Source: Halicephalobus mephisto (taxonomy: Eukaryota; Nematoda; Chromadorea; Rhabditida; Panagrolaimidae). From it: DNA of 64,000 nucleotides. The stretch covers positions 124,001 to 188,000 of the forward strand of contig SWDT01000029.1 of NCBI GenBank assembly GCA_009193035.1. The letters run 5' to 3'. Positions 1 to 12,500 of the stretch are shown one piece after another (positions within the stretch are counted from its first letter, which is position 1; every line of letters begins with the position of its first letter). The notes below the pieces were generated by a model. The model worked only from the letters and a program-made list of their open reading frames with translations, was not told the DNA's origin and did not search any database. Both the position numbers and the translations under genes were made by a program.

Positions 1-52
1 TCAAATTTTTGCGAATTTTGTTTTGCGCACTCACCGCTTTGCATGCTTTCCC

Positions 53-277
53 TCACTGCACTTGGTTTATTTTATCCCGTTTTTGCTCCTTTTTGATTTT
101 TTGCGAAATAATCTTATCCTCAAACAAATCACATTCCTTGACCTTCCCCAGGAGCATGAACATCATCATGGAGAGAAGTCCATCCAAGTATGAATTGGAT
201 AAATTATATTTTTCGATTTTATTGATGGCAAAGGAGGACAACCCGGAGGCTCGGGGTTGTGTACTCTGGGGATTAGC
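53..277 (-). CDS. possible terminal exon of an unrecognised gene
   Basis: On the minus strand an open stretch of about 70 codons follows a plausible acceptor (CCCCAG just above position 277) and ends at a TGA at 55-53. It reads STQPRASGLSSFAINKIEKY at its start, then a Met/Leu-rich patch and a charged lysine-rich tail. A GT donor could also lie just before the stop, so the exon may continue off the left edge. I do not recognise the protein. It would be divergent to ketn-1, with about 280 bp between them. The opposite frames here are also open for about 100 codons, so this may be chance. Confidence 0.3.
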   Translation of the reverse strand, partial: ANPQSTQPRASGLSSFAINKIEKYNLSNSYLDGLLSMMMFMLLGKVKECDLFEDKIISQKIKKEQKRDKINQVQ

Positions 278-558
278 GAATTGCGCAATTTCAGCGCAAA
301 CAAAAATTTAAAAAAATTAAAAAATATTAAATGAAGATTGATTTTGGAGTACTTTGGAGTTGGATATATGTCGAAATAATTTCGTCTGGTGTAGTTTCCG
401 TCGAGAGTTGTTGTTGGATTCATTGTGGAGTTGATTTGTGGAAGAAGCGGCTTTGATGATTGTTGCGAAAATCTCTCGAACAAACACGGATTTTCCAAGA
501 AAAAATTTTATTGCTAAGTCAGTCGGAGCAGAAGCGGCTTGTCTTGTTCGTGTTTGAA

Positions 559-3500
559 ATGTCGAATGTCTCCAGAGTCAGAAATGTTCCTATTGTTGTT
601 CATCGATCGTCAAAATTTCCGTCTGAAGATGGGAATTCTGACGTATTCGGAATTTCCGTTCCAACACCTCCCGAACGTACTTCGGCGTCTTTAGAAAATC
701 CTAAATTAATTAAAAATGGAATAAATCCCCCGCAAAAACCCAAAAAATCGGAAATTCCATCAAGTTCGTTGTTGAATCAGAAGATGACTCGACTGAAGCC
801 GGGGGAAAGTTGGTTTTCCACACCCCCTCCGGAACTGAAGGTCATTAAGCTCCTGAAACCGAATCTGATTCCAGCCAAAAGTGGGATTCTGCATCAAACA
901 CAGCACCCTGAATCCGTCGCGAGGATCGAGGAACTCGAAGCTCCGAAGTCTGCTCCAGAAGAAGCTCCAGAAGCCGAGAAACAAGTTATTCGACTTTTTT
1001 TATTTTTTTTTAAATTAGGATTTCCAGGCCCCGTTCTTCGTCAAGCCCCTTTCTGGATCTTTGGAGGCTTCTGAATCCGATAATATTTTCTTGGAAGCAG
1101 AAGTTGGTCCAGGAAACGATAATAGTATTACTGTAAGGGCTTAGTAACCATATATTCGCGAAAGTTAAAAGTGGAAGTTGTCTAGATACCAATTTCGAAA
1201 GTTTTCAGAATTTTCCAGAATCTTTGGTTTCAAGGAATTATTAGATTTTTAAAGTTTTTGTAATATTTCAATATATTACATAAGGATTCAGAATCTGCAT
1301 TTTGAACTTGGATCATTTTAGAATTTATGAAATTCTAAAAATTTCAGAATTTCATTTAGGTCTTAGATAACTTCAGAATCTTGAAATTTTTTATAGTTCT
1401 GAAACTTTCTGTAATTTTTCAATATATTACATAAGGATTCAGAATTTAAATTTTGAATTTGGATCATTTCAGAATTTATGAAATTTTAAAAATTCCGGAA
1501 ATTTAGAAAGTTTCAGAATTTCATTTAGGTCTTAGATAACTTCAGAATCTTGAAATTTTCCATAGTTTTTGTAATGTTTCAATATATTACATAAGGATTC
1601 AGAATTTAAATTTTGAATTTGGATCATTTCAGAATTTATGAAATTCTAAAAATTCCAGAAATTTTTGAAAAGTAAAAAAATTTAATTTCAGAAATTTTTA
1701 AAAACTTAAAAACTGAGGAAATTCTAGAAGAATTGAGAATCTTCCATTGGATTCTGGAATATTCTAAAAATTCTGATGGAATTTTGGGAGACTTCAGAAG
1801 CCCCTAGGAGATTCTGAAAAATTTTGAAGTCTTTAAGCATGTCTTAGAAGATTCTGAAACAGCAGCAACTTCCACCAGATCTTCAAGAATTTTAGAATTT
1901 TAGAATTTTTCACTAGATTCTGGAAGATTCTAGAAACTTCTGTAAGAGTTTAATTCAGCGGTTGATTACAGTATGAATGGTTGGTGAACGATCAGCCTCT
2001 AATGAATGCTCACAGATTCGTCACTTCCCATGACTTCGGCCACATTGCCTTGAACATCCTCTACATCTACCCCGAGGATTCTGGAACCTATACTCTTGTC
2101 GTCAGAAACCCCGCGGGAGAAACCAGGTCTTCGGTCGACATCCGATGTGGAGGGAAGGAATCTATGTTGACGGACACTTTCCATCCTTCGTCCATCCAGA
2201 GAATCACGGAACTTGAAGCCCCGGTTCCGGCTCCAGAAGAACAAGAAGAACTTCCGAAAGCACCTCCAGTGATCACTTCGTCTCTTCCGCCCAGAATCGA
2301 CGGCGTGAACGAAACCGGCGCTCTGCATCTGGAGGCACAGTACACCCCTGTGGACGACAACAGGCTGAAAGTCTACTGGCTTTACAATGGTCATCCTCTG
2401 AAGAACTCCAATAGATACAGACTTCTGAACGACTTCGGATTCGTCAGTTTGGACATAAACTTCGTGATTCCAGATGACGCTGGAGAATACACTCTCGTGG
2501 TCGAAAACGAAGCTGGTCAAGCGACTTCGACGACGGTGTTCGACGTCGAAGGAACTGAAGGCATCTTTGGAGACACTAATCATCCGGAATCTCTGAGAAG
2601 AATTGAAGAACTTGAAGCCGTGAAACCTGCAGAACCGACGGAACCAGATCTGCCTCCAGAAGCCCCGGTATTCACACAGGAACTCGCAGGTCCTCAGGAA
2701 CTCTTGATTGAAGGACAACCAGCTCATTTTGACTGTACTGTACAACCCATAAATGACCCTAATTTGAAAATCGAATGGTTCCACGATGGGTATCCTCTGC
2801 AGCACTCCTCCAGAATCCGCTGCATTCACGACTTCGGATACGTTGCTCTGGAACTTCTTCACACTTTGGCCGAGGATTCCGGCATCTACACTTGCAGAGC
2901 TTCTAATGAAGTCGGAGTTGCAGAAACTAATTTTGAGATTACTGTAGAATCGAAAAAAAATCTATATCTTGACACTCAGCACGAAGAATCCTGGAACAAG
3001 ATTCAAGAAATGGAAAACAGGGTTCCGATCAAAGAACCTTCTCCTGAACTGAATTTTTCACCTCCAGAATTCACTCAGCCACTTGTGAATTTCGAAGATC
3101 TGACAGAAGGCGACGCCGTCAGACTCGAATGCAGACTTCAGCCGGTCAACGATCCCACTTTGAAGGTATTCTGGACCAGGAATGGAGAACCTATTCCTCA
3201 AAGCTCCAGATTCATGCCTGGAAGAAATATGGATTACGTCAGTTTGGACATTTTTACAGTATACGGTGAGGATTCTGGAGTCTACGATTGTCGGGCTGTC
3301 AGTGCTTTTGGAGAAGCTGTGACTTCGGCGAATCTGAAATGCCGAGCTACAGATGCTCTTCTTCTGGATACTCAACATCAGGAATCTTGGAATCAGATCC
3401 AGGAAATCGAAAACAGAACACCGATTGAATCGATCGTTCCGGAACCGGAAAAAATTCCTCCGAAATTCGTCGTTGAACTTCCTGGAGCTCTTCCAGAATT

Positions 3501-6500
3501 TAACGAAGGTCAACCAATCCATTTCGAAGGCCAAATAGAACCTACAAATGACAACCAACTTACTGTAGAATGGTACCATGACGGACAACCCTTGGCCAAC
3601 GGACACAGATTCAAATTGACCCATGATTTCGGATATGTGGCTTTGGATATTCTGTATGCTTTTTCTCAAGACAGCGGAAATTACAGTTGTGTCGTTAAAA
3701 ACGAACTTGGAGAAGCTCAAAGTCAAACTTTTATTCAAATTTTTTCTCGAGATTCTATTTTCACAGATAGTCAACATCCGCAATCATGGTTGAAAATTCA
3801 GGAAATTGAAGCGCCGAAAGAACAACTTCCCGAAGTCGAATCTGAAATCGCAATTGTTCCGCAATTTTTGGATCAGATGGAATCTTTGGACAGAATCGAA
3901 GGCCAACCGGCCCATTTTCGAACTCGATTGACCCCGAACAATGATTCCAAATTGCAGATTCAATGGTTCAAAGACGGACAACCACTTCAGAATTCAAACA
4001 GATTCGTTTTGACTAATGACTTTGGATTCATCGCTTTGGATATTCTCCATACAGTACCTAATGATGTTGGCATGTATACTGTAGTTGCTAGAAATGAAGC
4101 AGGAGAAAGTTCAACAGAAGCTAATCTTACTGTACAGGCCTTGGACAACATCCTCACTCAGACCCATCATGAAGCCAGTTGGCAGAGGATTCAGGAAATC
4201 GAAGCCCCGAGGCAGAAAATCGAAGAAGTTCCAGATGCTGAACAAGGTCCTCCGAGATTCGTTGTCCAAATTCAGGATGTGGGTGAATTGATTGAAGGAC
4301 AACCGGCTCATTTTGAAGCTCAAGTAGAACCTATATCTGATCCGAAAATGAACATCCAATGGCTCCACAACGGCAGACCCTTAGGCATGTCCAGTCGACA
4401 CTCGATGAGGAACGATTTCGGACTTGTTTCTCTCCATATCCATTACGCTTTGGCTCAGGATATCGGAGATTACCGTTGTGTGGCTTCAAACGACTTCGGA
4501 GAAGACTTTACTGAAGCTCATTTGGATTGTCAAAAACGTCCAGGAATCGTCACAGATACTCAACACGAAGAATCTTGGAGAAAAATTCAGGAAATCGAAG
4601 CTCCTAGAGAACCAGCCCCAGAACCAGAAGCCCCTACTTACGCTAAACCGCAATTTACACAACCTCTGCAAAGTTTCGCAGACGTTCCAGAAGGCCAAAT
4701 GGTTGTTTTCGAAGGAAGACTGATCCCCGTCAACGATCCCAACATGCAGATCCAATGGTTCATTAATGATACACCTTTGGCTCAATCTAATCGGTTTACA
4801 ATGACAAATGACTTTGGAAATGTCGCTTTGAGAATCAATGGAGTCACGACTCACGATCAGGGCACTTACTCGTGCAAAGCCGTCAACAACGAAGGAGCCG
4901 CGATCTCGAACGCGAGCTTGGCCGTCGTCGGAGAAGACAACTTGTATCTCCAGACTCATCATCCTCAAAGTCTTCAAAGAATTCAAGAACTTGAAGGATA
5001 TGATAAATCACAAATTCTGGAGTATCCGGAAGAGGAATTCGACAAACCTGTTTGGATTCAAACTTTCGAAAACGTTCAAGTCGAAGATGAAGGTTCTGTT
5101 GTTGTTTTGACAGGTCAAGTAGAACCTGCTAATGATCCTGGTCTTAGAATTGAATGGCTTCTGAATGGAAATCCACTATTAAATGCCAACAGATTTCATC
5201 AAGAAAACAACTTTGGTCAAGTCACGTTAACCATCGTCCACGTCCTGCCCCACGACAGCGGTGTTTATTCTTGCAGAGCTTACAACGAAAAAGGAGAAGC
5301 TACGACTTCAGCAACAGTGAAAGTAGCTGGATATGAAGCTATCATGAGAGATACTCAGCATCCAACTAGTTGGGATAAAATCCAGGAACTCGAAAGACCG
5401 AAGATCGTCGAAGAAGTCGAAATTATCGAAGAAAAAGAAAAACCGAGATTCTTGACTCAGTTGGAATCTGTCGAAGCTCCAGAAGGCACTCCTATTCATC
5501 TGGAAGCTACCTTCCAACCTGCGAGAGACAACGACTTGAAGGTGAGTAAATTTGCGATTTTTTAAATTCCATATATCAAATTTGCTTTTTCATATATCGA
5601 TCTTGCATTTTTTACATAACTCTAGTCTTTAACAATCTATTTATAGAAAAATATTTCCAAAAAAATCAAATTTTACAAATCCAGAGCAGAAAGTTTTTTA
5701 AAGTTCACATTTACCGATGATTTGCTTTAAATACTTGATCCATATATTGATCTTCATATTTTCCAAACAACAATGGGTCATCGACCACAAGCAATCGTTT
5801 ACCAGCTGTCTTGATCAAAAAAAATCCAAAATCGAAGCGCGCATCCACTCTGCAGATCGAGAGCTTTTAAGTCACTGTTCAATCATCATTTCTTTTTCGT
5901 TCTGGAAAAAGTTCTCAGCTTAGTTGAAAAGTGGATCTCCTCCAACTTTCGCAAACAAAAAATAAATTTTAAAATAGTAAAAACTATTGAATACTTGAAA
6001 ATTCTCAAATTGCAGGTCGAGTGGGAGTGCAACGGTCATCCCCTCGGGGCTTCTCAGTTGATCCGGACAAGATCGGAACTTGGTTGGGCTTGTTTGGACA
6101 TTTCTGCAGTTAATCCAGACCACGAAGGGGTCTACACCTTGAAAATTTCGAATTCAGAAGGCGACGCAGCCACCTCAGCTTCCGTCAAGGTGGCGGGCAT
6201 CGGCAGCATTCTCGGAGACACTCAACACGAGGAATCTTGGAGGAGGATTCAGGAGATCGAAGCACCCAAAGAACCCACTCCAGGTTTGTTGTTGATTTTA
6301 CATAAGAACCATATATGAAAATACTGACAAAAACAAAATGAAAATAATACATTAAAGTTTCATATAAAAATCTCCTGTAGAACTCTTGTACGAAACTTTT
6401 ACAAGGAAATGATATATGAAACTTTCATATCAAAACAATATATGAAAGGTTTTATGTAATTTTTATATGGGATTTTTATATGGAAGGTTTTATGTGATTT

Positions 6501-9500
6501 TTATATGGGATTTTTATATGGAAGGTTTATATGGGATTTTTTAGAAGCTCCTCCGCCGGAATATGACGCTCCGGCTATCGTGTCCCAGATTTGCGACATC
6601 GAATGTGATGAAGGAGATCCATCGAGATTCGAAGCTACATTTACCCCTACTAATGACCCAACTCTGCAAGTTCAGTGGATAAGGAATGGGGAACCCCTTG
6701 CCCACGGCAACAAGTACTCCATCTCTCAGGATTTCGGCTTTGCTACTCTCGGGATCGGATATACTTATCCCGAAGATCAGGGTGTCTATCAAGTTCGGGT
6801 TTGGAACGCCAAAGGAGAAGCTGTGTCTTCTGCGACCCTGAAATGCACTGGCAAAGATGCTATTCTTGGAGATACTCAACATGAAGAATCGTGGAGAAGG
6901 ATTCAGGAACTTGAAGCTCCGAAAGAAGAAGCTCCCGAAGTCGAACCCGAACCCAAACCTGCTCCGACTTTCACTTCTCCGATTTCTTGTCCTGGAGAAC
7001 TTCACGAAGGACAACCTGCTCATTTCGAAACTACAGTAGAACCGGTAGATGATCCGGAACTCAGAATCCAGTGGTACTTGAATGGAGCTCCTGTCGCGGC
7101 TTCTAACCGAGCTAAAGTCATCAACGATTTCGGCTGGATTATTCTGAATCTCAATAGCGTTGACGAAAGAGATTCTGGAGTCTGGGAATGTGTGGCTACT
7201 AACGCTGCAGGAGAAGCCAGAACTCAATGCGAGTTGACTGTCCACGGAAAAGACGTTATTCTTGGAGATGTTCAACATGAAGAATCTTGGAGAAGAATTC
7301 AGGAAATCGAAGCTCCTAGAATTCGTCCTGAAGCTCCAGAAGGTCCTACTTTTGAAGCTCCTCAGATTACGGTCCAACTTGTGGCTCCGGAGAACTTGGA
7401 AGAAGGCGATTCTGCTCATCTTCAAGCTCAATTCACCCCGGTCGGAGATCCCAGACTGAGGGTCGAGTGGTACAAAGACGGACAACCTATTCATCACGCG
7501 AATCGTTACAAGATGGTCTCCGACTTTGGATTCGCCATCTTAGACATCTTGTATCTTCTAGCCCATGACGCTGGGGAATATACTCTTAGAGTCGTAAATG
7601 ATTCTGGAGAAGCTTCTACTTCCGTCGTCATTGGGGTTTCTGGAAAGAGTGGTCTGATTCTGGATCCTTTGAGCGAAAACAAGGCCAGAGCCGTCGAGAT
7701 TCTGGAGGAGTCTTTGAACAGGAAACCGGAAGAAGTCGATTCTGACAAAGAAGACAGACTTCCAGTCTGGGTCGAACCTCTGTCTGCTCCGATCCAGTGC
7801 GAATCCGGGGACAGGGTCCACTACTCCGCCAGATACGAACCTGTTGACGACAACAACCTCCAGATTCAGTGGTTCGTCAATGGCAGACCTCTTGTTCAAA
7901 GATCGCGAGTGAAGACTTTGAACGATTTTGGATATGTTGTACTTGAAATCAGTCCTGTTTATCCGGAGGATTCAGGAGAATACGTCTGCAAAGCAGTCAA
8001 CAACGCCGGAGAAGCCGTGACGTCGACAAATCTTCAAGTTGAGGAAAAAGAAGGAATTGTTCGGGATTCTCAACTTCCGTCTTCTATGGCTGGAGCTCAA
8101 GCTAAAATCGATGAAATTGAAAATAGAAGACCATTGGAAATTGAACGTCCAGAAATCGAACATGGTTCTCCAAAATTCTTGACTCAACTTGCTACGTTGC
8201 CGGAATTGAAGGAAGGAAGTCTGATCCATCTGGATGCCCAAGTTGAGCCCGTGGCCGATCCTAGACTTCGAGTTGAATGGTTCCACAACGGTCAACCAGT
8301 GGGCCACAGTAACCGGATGAAGACGATCCACGATTTCGGTTTCGTCGTTTTGGAACTTTCTCCGGCAGAACCTCAGGATTCTGGAACCTGGACCTGCAGA
8401 GCTACAAACGACTACGGTTTTGACGAGATTTCCACGGAGATTTCAGTTGTGGGAGATTCTGGAGTTTCTTACGAATGGGTGTCTCCTGGAGAACGTCGCG
8501 AAAGAATCAACCAACTTGAAGACTGGATCAACCGTCCTAAAGATGAACTTGCAGAACCCGAAATGGAGTTCGACGGTCCTGTTTTCACAGAGCAACTTCA
8601 AGACCTCGGGGAATTCAATGAAACCGACGCTGTAAGCTTCATGTGTGTTCTGGAGCCGATTGGAGACCCGTCTATGAGAGTCGAATGGCAGCATAACGGA
8701 CATTCCATTCCTCATTCTAACAGAATCCAGATGAGTAATGACTTTGGAGTCATCACTTTGAACATCAAACATCTCATTGCTCAGGATTCTGGAGAATACA
8801 CCTGCGTCGCTGTGAACGACAAAGGCGAAGCTAGGACTTCTGCGACGATTCAAGTCCAAAGTCTTCTGGAAACAGAAGAACCGACCATCGTTCAGCCTCT
8901 TGTTGAAAACATCGACGCCCAAGAAGGAGAATCCGTTCATCTGGAGTGCAGAGTCGCCCCTATAAACGACCCTAAATTGACCGTTCAATGGTTCAGAAAT
9001 GGAGCTCCACTTCCAGATGCCAATAGATTCAAACAAAATTGTGAATTTGGATTTGTCACTTTGGATATTCTTTATGCTTATCCAGAAGACAATGGAGATT
9101 ACGAACTTGTCGTCACTAACGACAAAGGCGAAGCCAGAACCGGTGCTCACGTCGTCGTCCTCGGAGGCCACGCTTTGGAATTCAAACCTCAAGCTCCTGG
9201 AAGCAACGTCGAGAATCTGGAGCATCATTTGAGACAATTCACTCAGGCTGAAATCAAGTTAACTGAAGACGACGCTTATGATCCTAACATTCAACAAGCC
9301 CCAGAATTCAAGGCTCCATTGATCAACGTCGGAGTTGACGAAGGTCAATTCTGTCGTTTCGAGACCCAATTGGCTCCGATCAATGACCCTTATCTCAAAG
9401 TCGAATGGTACAAGGATCAGAAACCAGTCCTGATCGGAAACAGATTCAGAAACACCCTCGAAAGCGGATATGTAGCTTTGGATCTTCTGTATGCTCTTCC

Positions 9501-12500
9501 AGATGACACTGGAGAATACACTTGTGTCGCGACAAACAAATACGGTCAAGCTATGATCTCCGCAAAGTTGGCTTGTCAAGGACTCAATCACGTCATCACG
9601 GAGAGTCAGATTCCTCAGGGAGTTCTGGTCAGTGACATCAAGAAAGGTGGAACTGAGAATCTTTACTGGCAAGAATCTCAAAAATCTGGTCCGAAACAGA
9701 AACAAGCTCCTCAATTCACGATTCGTCCGAGAAACGTCCAAGCTACAGAAGGCGCTCCAGCGAGATTCGAATGTAGCGTCATCGGATACCCTAAACCCAG
9801 AGTTGTTTGGTACATTAACGGAAATCAAGCGCTTCATGGACATCGATACAAACTTGCCTACGACGGTCTTCATTATCTTACCATATCCCAGACGAAGATT
9901 TCTGATGCTGGAGAAATAGTAGCTATCGCTAAGAATTCTGAAGGAGAAGTTTTGGCTTCAGCTAACCTCGACGTGTTCCAGAGAGATGACTTCAGAAATC
10001 AGAAGCTGAAATCGACACAACTAAAAGGAGCCGAAGAATTGAAAGAAAGAGAACTTCAGTGGAAAACCGAACTCATGGGAACCCTCGGACCAGCCTTCGA
10101 AAAAGCTCCGAAACCGATTCTTCCGAAACTCCTCCAAGTTGAAAATACTAAAGCTCCCTTCGAACCTCTGGAGACAGAAGAACTCGTCCAGAAGTTCGCC
10201 AGAGCAAGAGATGAGCAATTCTACGACAAACTTAGTTATGTCGAAAGAGAACAGAAAAAATTCGAAAGTCTTCAACTTGAACCTGTTTCTCTCAAACCAG
10301 GAAAAATCGAAAAATACGAACCTCCAAAAGAAGAAATGGAAAAAGTCAATCTTCGTGGAGTTCAGCCTCCGGAAGAAGTCAAAGATCCAAAAAGATTCAA
10401 ATCACCTCCGCCAAACTGGGCCAGTGGAGAAGTCAAATTGGGCCAACCTGCAGGAAAAGTTACTCAATTCGATGCTCCTGAACCTGAAGTCAATATTCCT
10501 GCCAGAGATCAGATTAAATTCAGAACGGCTAAGCCTAAGCCTGCTGCTGAACTTCCTGATCAAAGCAGAGTCACCATCGCTGAAGAAAAAGCGAAATTGA
10601 AACAAGTTCAACAAGGTCCTGAGATTGAAAAAGAACAAATTATTCCTGCTAAGGACCAAGTCCAGATCAAGAAGACATTTGAACCCAAGGAGGTTAAACA
10701 GTTCGGAAAAGTCAAAGTCGAAGCAGAGCCTTTGAAATCCACTCCAGAAGTCGTTAAGAAGGAACTCGAAAAGGTCACTATAAGCAACAAGGTTAGTTTC
10801 AATTTAATTTTTTGGTTGTACGACACTTGTGTCCTGGACATTTGTATTTTGGATATTTGTGTACCAGGTATTTGTGTACCAGATATTTGTGTACCAGTCA
10901 TTTGTGTACCAGATATTTGTGTACCAGTCATTTGTGTACCAGGTATTTCTGCCTTAGACGTGTTTCAAACATTTGTGTCCCAGATATTTGTGTTCCAAAC
11001 ATGTATTCCAATTCTAATAACTTTAATTCAAAAATTAAAAACCATTTTAGAGAATTTTGTGCTTTCATATGGGATTTTAAAAACCATCTTAAGTTTTCAC
11101 TTTTTGTGAAATCCCAACACAAACTTTTAGACATTCTTAGAATCCAGATTCTTGAAAATCAACTTTGAATTTAAAATAAGAGTTGTATCACTATTATAAG
11201 TATTTTTTGTTAAATTCTAAAGAAATCTAAAATTTCGTACTACGACTATAAAAGTGGAAATTCACCTAGAATAATTTTCAAAATTTCATATGAAAGCACA
11301 AAATTATCTAAAATGGTTTTTAATTTTTGAATTAAAGTTGTTAGAATTGAAATACATGTTTGGAACACAAATATCTGGGATACAAATGTTTGAAACACGT
11401 CTAAGGCAGAAATACCTGGTACACAAATGTCTGGTACACAAATGGCTGGTACACAAATGTCTGGTACACAGTTTTTTGTCATATTGCCCTATGTCTGTCC
11501 GTGATTCCAGAATATTCTTCGTTATCAAGCCTATCGTGAACATTCCGAATTGTCTTCCCACAGTTACCAAGATGAATTTCTAAATGTCGATGTGGATTCC
11601 GGAGTTCATAGGATAGAATACAAGTTCTCTCCGCGTCAGAGAGAAAAAACAATTGGATTTTCCATCAGAAGAAAATCGGTACAGTTGAAACGCTGTCCTG
11701 GAAGCAATCAGAAAGCTTTACTAACTTGTCCTGCTTGATTGTCGCTCTAATTCTGCTTTCAATGTTCGCTAGGATACTGTAGACTGTTTTTAGAAGTTCC
11801 TAGAATCTAACGAAGAATTTTGAAAAGTGTCAGATTCTTATAAAAGTTTCTGGAGCATTCTAGAAGCTTTTTGGGAGATGCTAAGATCTTTGAAAATCTT
11901 GTGTAAGATTCTGGAAGATTTTCGAATTCCCTGGAAGTTTTTAGAATCCTTGAGATTCTGAAACCTTCGAGAATTTCGTGAAGATTTCCAGAATCCAAAG
12001 AAAATTTAAAATTGGCATCTGAAATCATGACTTTTGAGTTTCTAGAAGATTCTAGAAAATTCATAAAATTGCTTTTTAGCGCTTTTGTGGAAATAGTATT
12101 ATTTAAATTAATAATTATTATTGTAGCCTCAACCGACTAAGATTGGAGCTTCCCAGAAGGCTCCACCGCAGATGCAGACTCAGCTGATTCCTGTCCAAGG
12201 AGAACTCGGAAGATCCGCTCGTTTCGTCTGTGGTTTCAGCGGCGATTCTCCGATCAACGTCAAATGGTTCCACAACGGAAAAGAACTAAGATCTGCTTTC
12301 GACACTTTGGTAAATATTTACTAATTAAATTTAATTAATTACCAACGAATCCATTGGCTTTCGATGGGATTCTGTGCTGTTGATTACGGTAGTTGCGATA
12401 TATATCCACATTTGATATATAACCATCAACCCCTGAGGGTGAACAAGGGGCTTAAATCCCGACCCAGAAAGTAGTAGAGCTATCCAGACAACATACAGTT

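Noticed and set aside
166..498. Minus-strand open frame of 110 codons over the ketn-1 5' region
   Set aside because: It overlaps the likely ketn-1 start and promoter, has no splice or start signals and reads as low-complexity sequence.
1999..2862. Long antisense open frames along ketn-1 (also at 3,058, 6,541, 8,443 and 12,767)
   Set aside because: They are shadows of the Ig-repeat exons caused by its codon bias; no domain, and the sense frame is clearly coding.
10812..11168. Open frames across the 12-bp repeat (repeated CVPDICVPVI or CTRYLCTS text)
   Set aside because: The text comes from the ATTTGTGTACCA minisatellite in an intron.
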